Origin: Tannerella sp.
GTDB lineage: Bacteria; Bacteroidota; Bacteroidia; Bacteroidales; Tannerellaceae
DNA: 12,973 nucleotides
Assembly: GCA_031283915.1 (NCBI GenBank)
Contig: JAITAY010000319.1
Coordinates: 1 to 12,973, forward strand
Reading direction: 5' to 3'
Below are positions 6,394-12,973 of this stretch, one piece after another. The notes beneath the pieces are model-generated. The model saw only the letters and a program-made list of their open reading frames with translations, was not told the DNA's origin and searched no databases. The stretch's first letter is position 1; each line of letters begins with the position of its first letter. The position numbers and the translations under genes were made by a program.

Positions 6394-7031
6394 TTACGGT
6401 CAAAACTTTTACGTTCAATCCGGTAGCGGTGAATACCTGTGTGCTCCACGATGAAACCGGGGAAGCCGTACTCATTGACTGCGGCTGTGTGACACCCGCC
6501 GAAGAGAGGACATTAGTCGATTATGTATCAAGACATCATCTGACGATAAAACGCTTGCTCTGTACGCATCTTCATTTCGACCACGTGCCGGGAAACCGAT
6601 TTGCAGAGCGGACGTATGGCGTTCGACCGGAGGCGCACCGGAACGACACGGAACAACTCCCTCCGCCCGAAGTGCAGATTCGCTTCATGCACGTTTCTTT
6701 TCCGGTTGAATTTGTGGAGATTGGAAACAACTTCCTGGAGGACGGAGAGACGATTAGCTTCGGCCACTCGAAACTGACTGCACTGCATACGCCCGGCCAT
6801 TCGCCCGGAAGCCTGTGTTTTCATGCTCCGCAAGACGGTTTTGTCATCGCCGGCGACGTGCTGTTTCAGGGCGGTATCGGGCGAACCGACCTGTGGGGCG
6901 GTGACTATCACACGCTGATTGCGAGCATCCGGGAACGCCTCCTTACCCTTCCGGAACATACAACGGTGTACCCGGGACACGGCAATCCCACGACCATCCG
7001 GTTTGAAAAACAGTACAATCCATTTCTCTAA
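6390..7031 (+). CDS. Metallo-beta-lactamase-fold hydrolase (glyoxalase II-like)
   Basis: A 213-residue cytoplasmic hydrolase of the glyoxalase II-like branch of the MBL superfamily, expected to cleave thioesters or related esters with a two-metal centre. The metal ligands are visible: THLHFDH (59-65), TPGHSPG (134-140), the bridging aspartate D156 in IAGDVLF, and the final histidine in PGHGNPT (195-201). GRTDLWGGD (164-172) is typical of the small YcbL-like subgroup, and the long C-terminal substrate domain of true glyoxalase II is absent. The start ATG overlaps the rsmG stop by four bases. The longer in-frame reading from 6264 would overlap rsmG by 130 bases and add an unrelated arginine-rich stretch. 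The substrate cannot be read from the sequence. Confidence 0.92.
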   Translation: MITVKTFTFNPVAVNTCVLHDETGEAVLIDCGCVTPAEERTLVDYVSRHHLTIKRLLCTHLHFDHVPGNRFAERTYGVRPEAHRNDTEQLPPPEVQIRFMHVSFPVEFVEIGNNFLEDGETISFGHSKLTALHTPGHSPGSLCFHAPQDGFVIAGDVLFQGGIGRTDLWGGDYHTLIASIRERLLTLPEHTTVYPGHGNPTTIRFEKQYNPFL

Positions 7032-7077
7032 AATCAAAAATCAAGAACAAACCATATTATACTAATTCTACATTCAA

Positions 7078-9924
7078 GTGAATACAAATTTATTTGCCAA
7101 CCGTCATGCGGGAATTTCCCCGGACGATTTACCTTCGATGCTGGAAAGCATTGGAGTCGCTTCAGTCGATGAACTGATTGAACAAACCTTGCCGCCGGAC
7201 ATCCGTCTGGAGCAGCCCCTGAACCTTCCCGAACCGATGACCGAGCGCGAGTTTGCCGAACACATGACCGAACTGGCCTCCAAAAACCAGGTATTTACAT
7301 CGTACATCGGCATGGGGTGGTACGATACGGTCTGTCCGTCCCCTATCCTGCGGAACGTCTTTGAAAACCCGGTGTGGTACACTTCTTACACACCCTACCA
7401 GGCCGAAGTGTCGCAGGGGCGTTTGGAGGCGCTGTTCAATTTCCAGACCATGATCTGCGAATTGACCGGCATGTCGCTGGCCAACTGTTCGTTGCTGGAC
7501 GAAGCCACGGCTGCCGCCGAAGCGGCTACGATGCTCCACGCCGCCCGCAATCGCGAACAGGTAAAAGCCGGGGCAAATGTGCTTTTTGTGGATGAAAACG
7601 TGTTTGAATCGACGCAGGCCGTGATTCGGACGCGGATGGCACCGCTGGGCATCGATGTAGTTACGGGCGATTACCGCCGGTATCCGTTTGCGGAAAACGT
7701 CTTCGCCGCCATCGTCCAGTACCCCGACGGGAACGGTTCTGTCGAAGACTATGCCGGATTTGTGGCCGCAGCCCACGGCTGCGGGACGCGCGTGGCTGTA
7801 GCCGCCGACCTGCTGAGTCTTGCCCTCCTCGTACCTCCGGGCGAATGGGACGCCGACGTTGTGTTCGGCAGCAGCCAGCGTTTCGGAATTCCGATGTTCT
7901 ACGGAGGGCCGTCAGCAGCATATTTCGCTGTAAAGGATGAATATAAACGCCAGATTCCGGGACGCATCGTCGGCCTTTCGGTTGACACGCACGGCCGACC
8001 GGCCTACCGCCTGGCGCTCCAGACGCGCGAACAGCATATCAAACGGGAAAAGGCAACGTCCAACATCTGTACCGCCCAGGCGCTTCCGGCTGTCATGGCC
8101 GGATTCTATGCCGTATACCACGGCGCCGAGGGGTTACGCGACATCGCTGCACGCATCCATACGTATGCCGGATTCCTCGCCGGAGAATTAGACCGGATGG
8201 GATACAAACAGTTGAACAAAAATTATTTCGATACGCTGAAAATCGTCGTGCCGGAACATGTGTCGCTCGAGGCTTTGCGCGAAATTGCCCTGGAATGTCG
8301 CGTCAACCTGCGCTACTTCACCGGCGGCGAAATCGGCATCAGTATGGACGAGACGACGCAGGTCACCGACATGGGTACGTTGCTGTACATTTTCTCCGAC
8401 GTTGCCGGCACAGACCGTACCCTGCCGGACAGCCTCCCGGTGCAATTTCGTTTCGAGCGGAAACTGGCGCGTACTTCCGCCTTCCTGCAGCAGGAAGTTT
8501 TCCGGAAATATCATACCGAAACGGAACTGATGCGTTACATCAAGCGGCTGGAACGCAAGGATATTTCGCTGGCGCATTCGATGATTCCGCTGGGTTCGTG
8601 TACAATGAAGCTGAACGCGGCAACGGAACTGCTCCCTCTCAGTCGCTCCGAATGGCAGCACATTCACCCCTACGCTCCCGCCGACCAGGTAGAAGGGTAT
8701 ACCGAACTACTCGACAATCTCTCTGCCTGCCTGACCGAAATCACCGGTCTTCCGGGTGTCAGCCTGCAACCCAATTCCGGCGCAGCGGGCGAATACGCCG
8801 GACTCCGCGTCATCCGGTCGTACCAGGAAAGCATCGGGCAAGGACACCGGGACATCATCCTGTTGCCTGCCTCGGCTCACGGTACGAACCCGGCCAGCGC
8901 CGTCCAGTGCGGCTACACGACCGTCACCGTCCGTTGTGATGAACGGGGGAACATCGACCCGGCCGACTTCCGCCTCCGGATCGAGACGTACCGCGACCGT
9001 CTGGCGGCCTGCATGATTACATACCCTTCCACACATGGCATTTTCGAGGCCGGCATCAGGGAAATGTGCGACCTTGTCCACGCCTGCGGCGGGCAACTGT
9101 ACATGGACGGTGCGAACATGAATGCGCAGGTGGGATTGACGAACCCGGGTCTTATCGGCGCCGACGTCTGCCACCTCAACCTCCATAAAACCTTCGCCTC
9201 GCCCCACGGCGGTGGCGGTCCGGGTGCAGGCCCCATCTGTGTGGCCACCCACCTCATACCTTTCCTCCCCTCCCACCCGATGGCCGTTTGCGGAAACCGA
9301 CTCAACGCCGTGGCCGCAGCGCCCTTTGGCAGCGCCGGCATCCTGCCTGTGGCCTATGCCTGCATCCGCCTGCTGGGAGCGGAAGGACTGATGCACGCTA
9401 CCCGCACAGCCATCCTCAACGCCAATTATCTGGCGGCCAGGCTGCGCGATGCATACGGCATTGTTTACACCGGAGCACAGGGGCGTGTCGGTCACGAACT
9501 GATACTGGAATGTCGACCGTTCAAGGCGTCAGCCGGTATCGACGAGAACGACATCGCCAAACGGCTGGCAGACTTCGGCTACCACGCCCCTACCCTCTCC
9601 TTTCCGGTGCACGGCACGCTGATGGTCGAACCGACGGAAAGCGAAAGCAAGGCCGAATTAGACCGTTTCGTCGAAGTGCTGACCTGCATCCGCGAGGAAA
9701 TCAGGGAAGTGGAAAACGGAACGGCTTCACGGGAAGACAATGTGCTGAAAAATGCCCCCCACCCTGCCGGCGAGGTCACGGCAGACGAATGGCATCATGT
9801 CTATCCGCGTTCCAAGGCGGCCTATCCGCTGGCGTGGCTGCGCGAGAACAAGTTCTGGGTTGACGTGGCGCGCATCGACAATGCATACGGCGATCGTAAC
9901 CTGTGTGCCTGCCTGACGAACTAA
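7078..9924 (+). CDS. gcvP: Glycine dehydrogenase (decarboxylating), P protein
   Basis: A 948-residue PLP enzyme that decarboxylates glycine and passes the aminomethyl group to the lipoyl arm of GcvH in the glycine cleavage system. It is the single-chain form with both halves fused. The N-terminal half has ENPVWYTSYTPYQAEVSQGR and QRFGIPMFYGGPSAAYF. The C-terminal half has GSCTMKLN (506-513) and the PLP lysine K704 in LNLHKTFASPHGGGGPGAGP. The start is GTG at 7078 (NTNLFANRH), which fits the family N-terminus; no in-frame ATG is better placed. The gap from the MBL gene is 46 bases and AT-rich, so co-transcription is likely but an internal promoter is possible. The GC-rich third positions contrast with the TPR and AsmA-side DNA. 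The C-terminus is odd: it ends GDRNLCACLTN, without the usual CxCxP plus tail, and its TAA is the first codon of a dispersed repeat. Confidence 0.97.
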   Translation: MNTNLFANRHAGISPDDLPSMLESIGVASVDELIEQTLPPDIRLEQPLNLPEPMTEREFAEHMTELASKNQVFTSYIGMGWYDTVCPSPILRNVFENPVWYTSYTPYQAEVSQGRLEALFNFQTMICELTGMSLANCSLLDEATAAAEAATMLHAARNREQVKAGANVLFVDENVFESTQAVIRTRMAPLGIDVVTGDYRRYPFAENVFAAIVQYPDGNGSVEDYAGFVAAAHGCGTRVAVAADLLSLALLVPPGEWDADVVFGSSQRFGIPMFYGGPSAAYFAVKDEYKRQIPGRIVGLSVDTHGRPAYRLALQTREQHIKREKATSNICTAQALPAVMAGFYAVYHGAEGLRDIAARIHTYAGFLAGELDRMGYKQLNKNYFDTLKIVVPEHVSLEALREIALECRVNLRYFTGGEIGISMDETTQVTDMGTLLYIFSDVAGTDRTLPDSLPVQFRFERKLARTSAFLQQEVFRKYHTETELMRYIKRLERKDISLAHSMIPLGSCTMKLNAATELLPLSRSEWQHIHPYAPADQVEGYTELLDNLSACLTEITGLPGVSLQPNSGAAGEYAGLRVIRSYQESIGQGHRDIILLPASAHGTNPASAVQCGYTTVTVRCDERGNIDPADFRLRIETYRDRLAACMITYPSTHGIFEAGIREMCDLVHACGGQLYMDGANMNAQVGLTNPGLIGADVCHLNLHKTFASPHGGGGPGAGPICVATHLIPFLPSHPMAVCGNRLNAVAAAPFGSAGILPVAYACIRLLGAEGLMHATRTAILNANYLAARLRDAYGIVYTGAQGRVGHELILECRPFKASAGIDENDIAKRLADFGYHAPTLSFPVHGTLMVEPTESESKAELDRFVEVLTCIREEIREVENGTASREDNVLKNAPHPAGEVTADEWHHVYPRSKAAYPLAWLRENKFWVDVARIDNAYGDRNLCACLTN

Positions 9925-10040
9925 GGAGCTGTCCGGCAATAAACCATCCTTTTACCGGTCTGTTTTTTGCGGTACTCCATCCTGAAAATACCTGCATCCT
10001 CCCCTATGCGCGAATGTTCAGTCTTTGTATTGCAAAAAAC
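9922..10040 (+). repeat. Dispersed intergenic repeat, copy B
   Basis: This is the second copy of the repeat at 1-119, in opposite orientation, 119 bases without gaps and about 80% identical. Its first three bases are the TAA stop of gcvP. The central palindrome (9982-10021) is less perfect than in copy A. Read on the minus strand it encodes KNRPVKGWFIAGQLL, close to KNRPVKGWFIFRQLL in copy A. No terminator with a T-tract follows gcvP, so this repeat is the only structured element just after the cluster. Confidence 0.85.
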
Positions 10041-10231
10041 ATCTCCCGTAAATTGGTAGGGGTTATTTCCGGACGGTTCCTAATCTCCACAAGGCGGTTT
10101 TCGTGAGATACCGAACAGACTTGGTTTGGTGTTTCCGATAGATTTAGGGAAATGCATGTGATAAATTTTTCCTCAAATACAGTTACATTGAAGCTAAAAC
10201 CGGTTGAATTGAAATCACAAACAGTTACCAA
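10004..10231 (-). CDS. Possible 75-aa small ORF overlapping repeat B
   Basis: An ATG-started frame of 75 codons on the minus strand. Its last ~12 codons lie in repeat copy B. The product has no signal peptide, membrane segment or domain I recognise; its C-terminal half (ENRLVEIRNRPEITPTNLRE) is polar and looks less random than other intergenic frames. It may be part of a longer repeat element that extends past 10040. Copy A is cut off by the window edge on that side, so the matching region cannot be compared. Evidence for expression is lacking. Confidence 0.2.
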   Translation of the reverse strand: MVTVCDFNSTGFSFNVTVFEEKFITCISLNLSETPNQVCSVSHENRLVEIRNRPEITPTNLREMFFAIQRLNIRA

Positions 10232-10364
10232 ATTGGCAGAAGGAAGCGAGGACGGGCACAGGCTCGTCTCCTTTGCGTAAAATAATATTTCATATTCTGT
10301 TGAAAAGCAAAATAGCCCCTCTCCTATTCTATTTTTTTAATATTTTGTCGATGTAAGCTCGCCT
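10041..10364. other. Gene-free stretch after repeat B
   Basis: Apart from the doubtful small ORF at 10004-10231, I see no gene or RNA on either strand. The right part (10265-10360) is AT-rich without a clear hairpin. It leads into the 11-bp tandem repeat. Confidence 0.4.
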
Positions 10365-10414
10365 CGAACACACTTCGAACACACTTCGAACACACTCCGA
10401 ACACACTCCGAACA
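10365..10414. repeat. 11-bp tandem repeat, 4.5 copies
   Basis: CGAACACACTT occurs at 10365-10375 and 10376-10386, CGAACACACTC at 10387-10397 and 10398-10408, then a partial CGAACA at 10409-10414. The period is not a multiple of three, so it would shift any reading frame with each copy change, which argues against coding. Eleven bases is about one helical turn, so the copies present the same DNA face. Confidence 0.9.
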
Positions 10415-10593
10415 AAATGCGTAGGAAATAAGACAACAAAATGTAATTTATATGAACAATAAATGCGGGCAAAAGGGGAATTACAGCTTTGCTTACGGGC
10501 ATGATGGAGATGGTTTCATATTGTCTTTTCATTGCTATTTGTCATTTCAAAAGCAAAATGATGGAATATATTTCATGCAACAGTAAAAGCCCC

Positions 10594-10761
10594 CATCCTC
10601 GCTTTTTGTGACAGCATCCTCGCTTTTTGTGACAACGTCCTCCCTTTTTGTGACAACATCCTCGCTTTTTGTGACAACATCCTCGCTTTTTGTGACAACG
10701 TCCTCCCTTTTTGTGACAACGTCCTCCCTTTTTGTGACAGCGTCCTCACTAAAAGCGACAA
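10594..10761. repeat. 21-bp tandem array, 8 units in two variants
   Basis: Seven near-identical 21-base units (10594-10740) and one degenerate unit (10741-10761) follow head to tail with no spacers. Two linked positions separate variant A (CATCCTCGCTTTTTGTGACA) from variant B (CGTCCTCCCTTTTTGTGACA), in the order A A B A A B B. Because 21 is a multiple of three and the unit lacks stops in most frames, several frames stay open; the minus-strand frame reads as heptads of the type SEDVVTK. That openness is automatic and does not show coding. The array ends about 100 bases before the proposed promoter of the AsmA-like gene. Confidence 0.93.
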
Positions 10762-10860
10762 AATGGCAGTTGTAAGATTGGTTTTCGTTGAACCTGATTT
10801 TGGTGCGGTTGCCCTGTGATTGCCATGCCAAGCCTGGAATACCCAAGTTTTTTATGTAAT

Positions 10861-10893
10861 TTTGCGGACATTACTAATGTATGGTTATTTTTA
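10861..10893 (+). promoter_or_regulatory. Possible promoter of the AsmA-like gene
   Basis: TTTG at 10861-10864 is followed after 21 bases by TATTTTTA at 10886-10893, which matches TAnnTTTG except for the last base. Spacing and both boxes fit the Bacteroidota pattern. Transcription would start near 10900, so translation would begin at ATG 10956 and not at the upstream in-frame ATG 10881. Confidence 0.5.
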
Positions 10894-10955
10894 GTATGAC
10901 GCAAAGACTTTCTATTTTTACCAAAAACAGTAGCTATATACTTTTTCAGGAATAT

Positions 10956-12467
10956 ATGAGAAAAAGCGTTGTGGTTTTCCTGTTGACAGCCAGTCTGCTT
11001 CCTTTTTCGGCAGCGGGACAGTTCGGGAAAATCACCAAAAAGAAGTTGAACGGACTGTTGGCCGCGCAGGTTGATTTTTCAAAAATGCGCGTATCTTTCT
11101 TGCGCAAGTTTCCCTACACGTATCTCGTGCTGGAAGATTTCCGGATGATCGGGACGGGTGCGTTCGAAGGCGATACGCTGGTGGCGTGCCGGAGAGCGAC
11201 GGTGACGTTCAGCCTGGGGAGCGTGATTCGCCGGAAACACATCAAAATCAAATCCGTTCTGTCGGAAGAGCCGAAGGTTTATGCCTGTGTTTCGACAGAC
11301 GGGCAAGCCAACTGGCATATCTTGAAACGACAGGCGCTACCGAAAAAAGAAACCCTCCCGGAAGAAAACGTACTCCCTCAACCGGCGTCGAAGCCCGAAC
11401 CTTCACCCGGGAGCAAAGCCAAAACCAAGGCCAGGAAAGCCCGGCCTCGCACCAAGGTCTCGGTCGGGAAAATCGAAATTTGCAATGCCGACATTGTCTA
11501 TAATGACGAAATACGCAGGATACGGGCTTCGGCAAAAGCGGCGGATTTGTTGATACTCGAAGATAAATCATCGAAAGACAGTCTTGCAGGATGTACCGTG
11601 CAACTGTATATCGGCGACCTCGGTTCCTCGTCCGGCAACCGCGACTGGCTGCAACACGTACGCCTTGGCCTTGCTTCGAAAATTTATGTCAGCCCGGATG
11701 ATCGCGTGTTCAGGTGGGATGACAGCCATTTGCGTCTCAATGGGATGGATGTCCGTTTCAGCGGTTCGGCGAGCAGGCGGAACAACGGTTTTGCCGCAGA
11801 CTTTTCCTTTGCTTCCGAAAACGCCGAATTCAAAAGTCTGTTGTCGCTTATCCCGGCTGTCAGCCGGCAGGCGGATTTCGACAGCCTGCGAACAGCCGGA
11901 ACGTTTACGTTTAACGGATATGCAAGGGACGTGTTTAACCGGCAGCAAAAGCCGGTTATCGGCCTTCACATGCAGTTGGACAGTGCATTTCTCCACTATC
12001 CCCGCCTGCCCGAACCGGTGGATAACATCCGGTTTGCAATGAATATGCGGTACAACGGCGCGGCGTTCGACAGCAGTACAGTAGATATCGACCATCTCCA
12101 TTTCGAACTGGGCCGACGTCCGTTTGACCTGAACCTGCACGTGAAAACGCCTCAAAGCGACCTTCAAATAGCCGGCGAAATGAAGGGTATCATCCGCTTT
12201 GATTCGATGGCGTATGCTATCCCCCTGCCCAACATGCAGATGACCGGATTTATGGAGTGTGACCTTTCGCTGAACGGCCGCATGTCAGCGCTCGAAAAAG
12301 ACTCTTTCGACGGCTTTCATGCACAGGGTATGCTGGAACTCAACGGCATCACGCTGACGAATCCCCGTTTTCCGGAGGGGGTTGATATCCCGAACCTCTC
12401 CGTGAATTTCACGCCCCGCATGGTAAAAATGCTCAAGTCTATGGTATCCGGGTTGAAAAAACGGTGA
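10956..12467 (+). CDS. AsmA-like envelope protein, apparently C-terminally truncated
   Basis: A 503-residue protein of the AsmA-like family, envelope proteins of the repeating beta-groove type linked in other bacteria to outer-membrane lipid homeostasis. The N-terminal signature is clear: AAQVDFSKMRVSFLRKFPYT, LEDFRMIGTGAFEGDTLVAC and later DGQANWHIL. Residues 125-168 are a Pro/Lys-rich linker (KPEPSPGSKAKTKARKARPR). The rest repeats family patterns such as LNGMDVRFSGSA, SDLQIAGEMKGII and MLELNGITLTNPRF. It ends LKSMVSGLKKR just where family members usually continue with a GxSD-type module, so it is short for the family. The N-terminus (MRKSVVVFLLTASLLPFSAAG) looks like a cleavable signal peptide rather than the usual membrane anchor. 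I chose ATG 10956 because it opens this signal and fits the promoter at 10861-10893. It stands alone. Confidence 0.8.
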   Translation: MRKSVVVFLLTASLLPFSAAGQFGKITKKKLNGLLAAQVDFSKMRVSFLRKFPYTYLVLEDFRMIGTGAFEGDTLVACRRATVTFSLGSVIRRKHIKIKSVLSEEPKVYACVSTDGQANWHILKRQALPKKETLPEENVLPQPASKPEPSPGSKAKTKARKARPRTKVSVGKIEICNADIVYNDEIRRIRASAKAADLLILEDKSSKDSLAGCTVQLYIGDLGSSSGNRDWLQHVRLGLASKIYVSPDDRVFRWDDSHLRLNGMDVRFSGSASRRNNGFAADFSFASENAEFKSLLSLIPAVSRQADFDSLRTAGTFTFNGYARDVFNRQQKPVIGLHMQLDSAFLHYPRLPEPVDNIRFAMNMRYNGAAFDSSTVDIDHLHFELGRRPFDLNLHVKTPQSDLQIAGEMKGIIRFDSMAYAIPLPNMQMTGFMECDLSLNGRMSALEKDSFDGFHAQGMLELNGITLTNPRFPEGVDIPNLSVNFTPRMVKMLKSMVSGLKKR

Positions 12468-12525
12468 AGAGTATACTGTTTTGGATGATGCCGACCAGAC
12501 CGTTATATTTTTTCTGCTCATTAAA

Positions 12526-12585
12526 ACACGGAGACGTAGAGAACACAGAGCACACGAAAATTTTTTCCGCTGTCGGCCTCCGTGT
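12526..12585. repeat. Imperfect palindrome of the ACACGGAG...CTCCGTGT type
   Basis: ACACGGAG (12526-12533) and CTCCGTGT (12578-12585) pair as 8-base ends of a 60-base block with internal CACAGAG and GAGAACACAG words. From memory, intergenic sequences with this ACACGGAG/AACACAGAG vocabulary recur in many bacterial genomes. That would make this a member of a common dispersed repeat. The internal part pairs poorly here. It begins 59 bases after the AsmA-like stop codon. Confidence 0.55.
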
Positions 12586-12626
12586 GCCTTGAATTCTATG
12601 TTCAATTCCAAATGTTTTTATAATTA

Positions 12627-12659
12627 TTAACCAGCCTGTAATGTTTTTACTGTATTCAT
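12627..12659 (-). other. Ten-codon frame with perfect Shine-Dalgarno site
   Basis: On the minus strand AGGAGG (12671-12666) stands six bases before ATG (12659), which opens MNTVKTLQAG followed by TAA. The layout looks like a leader peptide or the surviving start of a lost gene. Nothing downstream on this strand is a plausible regulated gene, since the AsmA-like gene lies there on the opposite strand. Low confidence that it is translated. Confidence 0.15.
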
Positions 12660-12761
12660 ACTAATCCTCCTGAAAGACCTGTTTATTTCTGACCACGGCA
12701 AAATGCGGTGTAGCTTGTTTCGAACATTGTTTATCAGCACTATTTTATAACTTAGGAATAA

Positions 12762-12782
12762 CTCCACATATCACATGTGGAG
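12762..12782. repeat. Perfect 8-bp hairpin
   Basis: CTCCACAT (12762-12769) pairs perfectly with ATGTGGAG (12775-12782) around the loop ATCAC. No T-tract follows on either strand. It could be an operator or part of a repeat element. Confidence 0.6.
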
Positions 12783-12835
12783 CTACTCTAAGTCTATAGA
12801 AATAGATTAGCCATTGACAACACTCAAAACAAATT

Positions 12836-12857
12836 ACTATACTGCGCGTGGTATAGT
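12836..12857. repeat. 7-bp inverted repeat with promoter-like boxes around it
   Basis: ACTATAC (12836-12842) pairs with GTATAGT (12851-12857) around TGCGCGTG. TTGACA (12814-12819) and TATACT (12838-12843), 18 bases apart, match the E. coli sigma-70 consensus closely, and TAGTTTTG (12854-12861) matches the Bacteroidota -7 box. No gene follows within the window, so the direction and use of any promoter cannot be judged. Confidence 0.35.
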
Positions 12858-12957
12858 TTTGTGCATTGCCCGTTAGCATAGAAAAGGGTATCCGCCCACC
12901 CGCCTTTTTATCCGTCAGTTAAAACTCAATGTCATCAAGTTAAGATTTTGTTTCCGG

Positions 12958-12973
12958 CATCCCGTTAGGGATG
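12958..12973. repeat. CATCCC-GTTA-GGGATG hairpin at window edge
   Basis: CATCCC (12958-12963) pairs perfectly with GGGATG (12968-12973) around GTTA. It touches the window end, so it may be one end of a longer repeat whose body lies outside. Confidence 0.5.

Larger units (their letters stand above)
12468..12973. other. Gene-free right end of the window
   Basis: No gene is recognised on either strand over these 506 bases. It holds the inverted repeats listed separately at 12526-12585, 12762-12782, 12836-12857 and 12958-12973, a ten-codon frame with a perfect Shine-Dalgarno site (12627-12659, minus), and promoter-like boxes near 12814-12861. No terminator with a T-tract follows the AsmA-like gene. 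Confidence 0.5.

Noticed and set aside
8707..9495. 262-aa antisense frame within gcvP
   Set aside because: Long antisense frames are expected opposite GC-rich third-position codons. The gcvP frame carries the PLP motif and full family similarity.
10329..10532. Minus-strand 67-aa frame as a gene
   Set aside because: Its C-terminal part is made of the 11-base repeat, whose period shifts the frame at each copy. No domain or promoter support was seen.
10594..10761. CRISPR array
   Set aside because: The 21-base units follow each other directly with no unique spacers, and no cas gene is present. It is a simple tandem repeat.
10547..10846. Minus-strand 99-aa frame with SEDVVTK-type heptads as a real repeat protein
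   Set aside because: The start is a TTG with no supporting signal. A 21-base unit without stops leaves all three minus-strand frames open automatically, so openness is no evidence for coding.
10881..10955. Upstream in-frame start for the AsmA-like gene
   Set aside because: It lies inside the proposed promoter and would place 25 polar residues before the signal peptide.
12285..12611. 108-aa minus-strand frame across the AsmA-like 3' end
   Set aside because: It is antisense to a real gene, and its N-terminal part reads through the ACACGGAG repeat, a known source of spurious frames.

Overview
The window looks like a chromosomal segment of a Bacteroidales bacterium (Bacteroidota). This rests on three things. 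The proteins are Bacteroidales-type families: a gyrA followed by a periplasmic TPR protein, and a DUF3298-type protein followed by rsmG, a metallo-beta-lactamase-fold hydrolase and a single-chain gcvP. Promoter-like sites fit the Bacteroidota consensus TTTG/TAnnTTTG. None of the recognisable genes has a clear Shine-Dalgarno sequence.

Layout. Positions 1-391 hold no recognised gene. They contain one copy of a dispersed repeat (1-119) with a strong internal hairpin, and the terminator (335-371) of the minus-strand unit to their right. Positions 392-4271 are a minus-strand unit, gyrA then a secreted TPR protein 34 bp downstream. Positions 4272-4937 are a gene-free divergent intergenic region packed with inverted repeats, including a 3 x 20-bp direct repeat that is also a palindrome, and promoter-like sites for both flanks. 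Positions 4938-9924 are a compact plus-strand cluster: DUF3298-type protein, rsmG, MBL hydrolase (ATGA overlap with rsmG), and gcvP. Positions 9925-10955 are gene-free: a second copy of the dispersed repeat in opposite orientation starting exactly at the gcvP stop codon, an 11-bp tandem repeat (4.5 copies) and a 21-bp tandem array (8 units, two variants). Positions 10956-12467 encode an AsmA-like protein that appears truncated at the C-terminus. Positions 12468-12973 are gene-free and contain several palindromes, one running into the window edge.

How the genes work together. The coding part is ordinary housekeeping: DNA supercoiling (GyrA), 16S rRNA m7G methylation (RsmG), a thioester or glyoxalase-II-like hydrolase, glycine decarboxylation (GcvP) and an envelope AsmA-like protein. 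I saw no defence system, mobile-element transposase, CRISPR, biosynthetic cluster or RNA gene. The unexplained content is in the intergenic DNA: about 2.5 kb carrying at least two tandem arrays, one dispersed repeat pair of about 80% identity, and many structured palindromes. The most noteworthy observation is the 119-bp repeat pair, whose edge coincides with the gcvP stop codon, where the P protein also lacks the usual family C-terminus.
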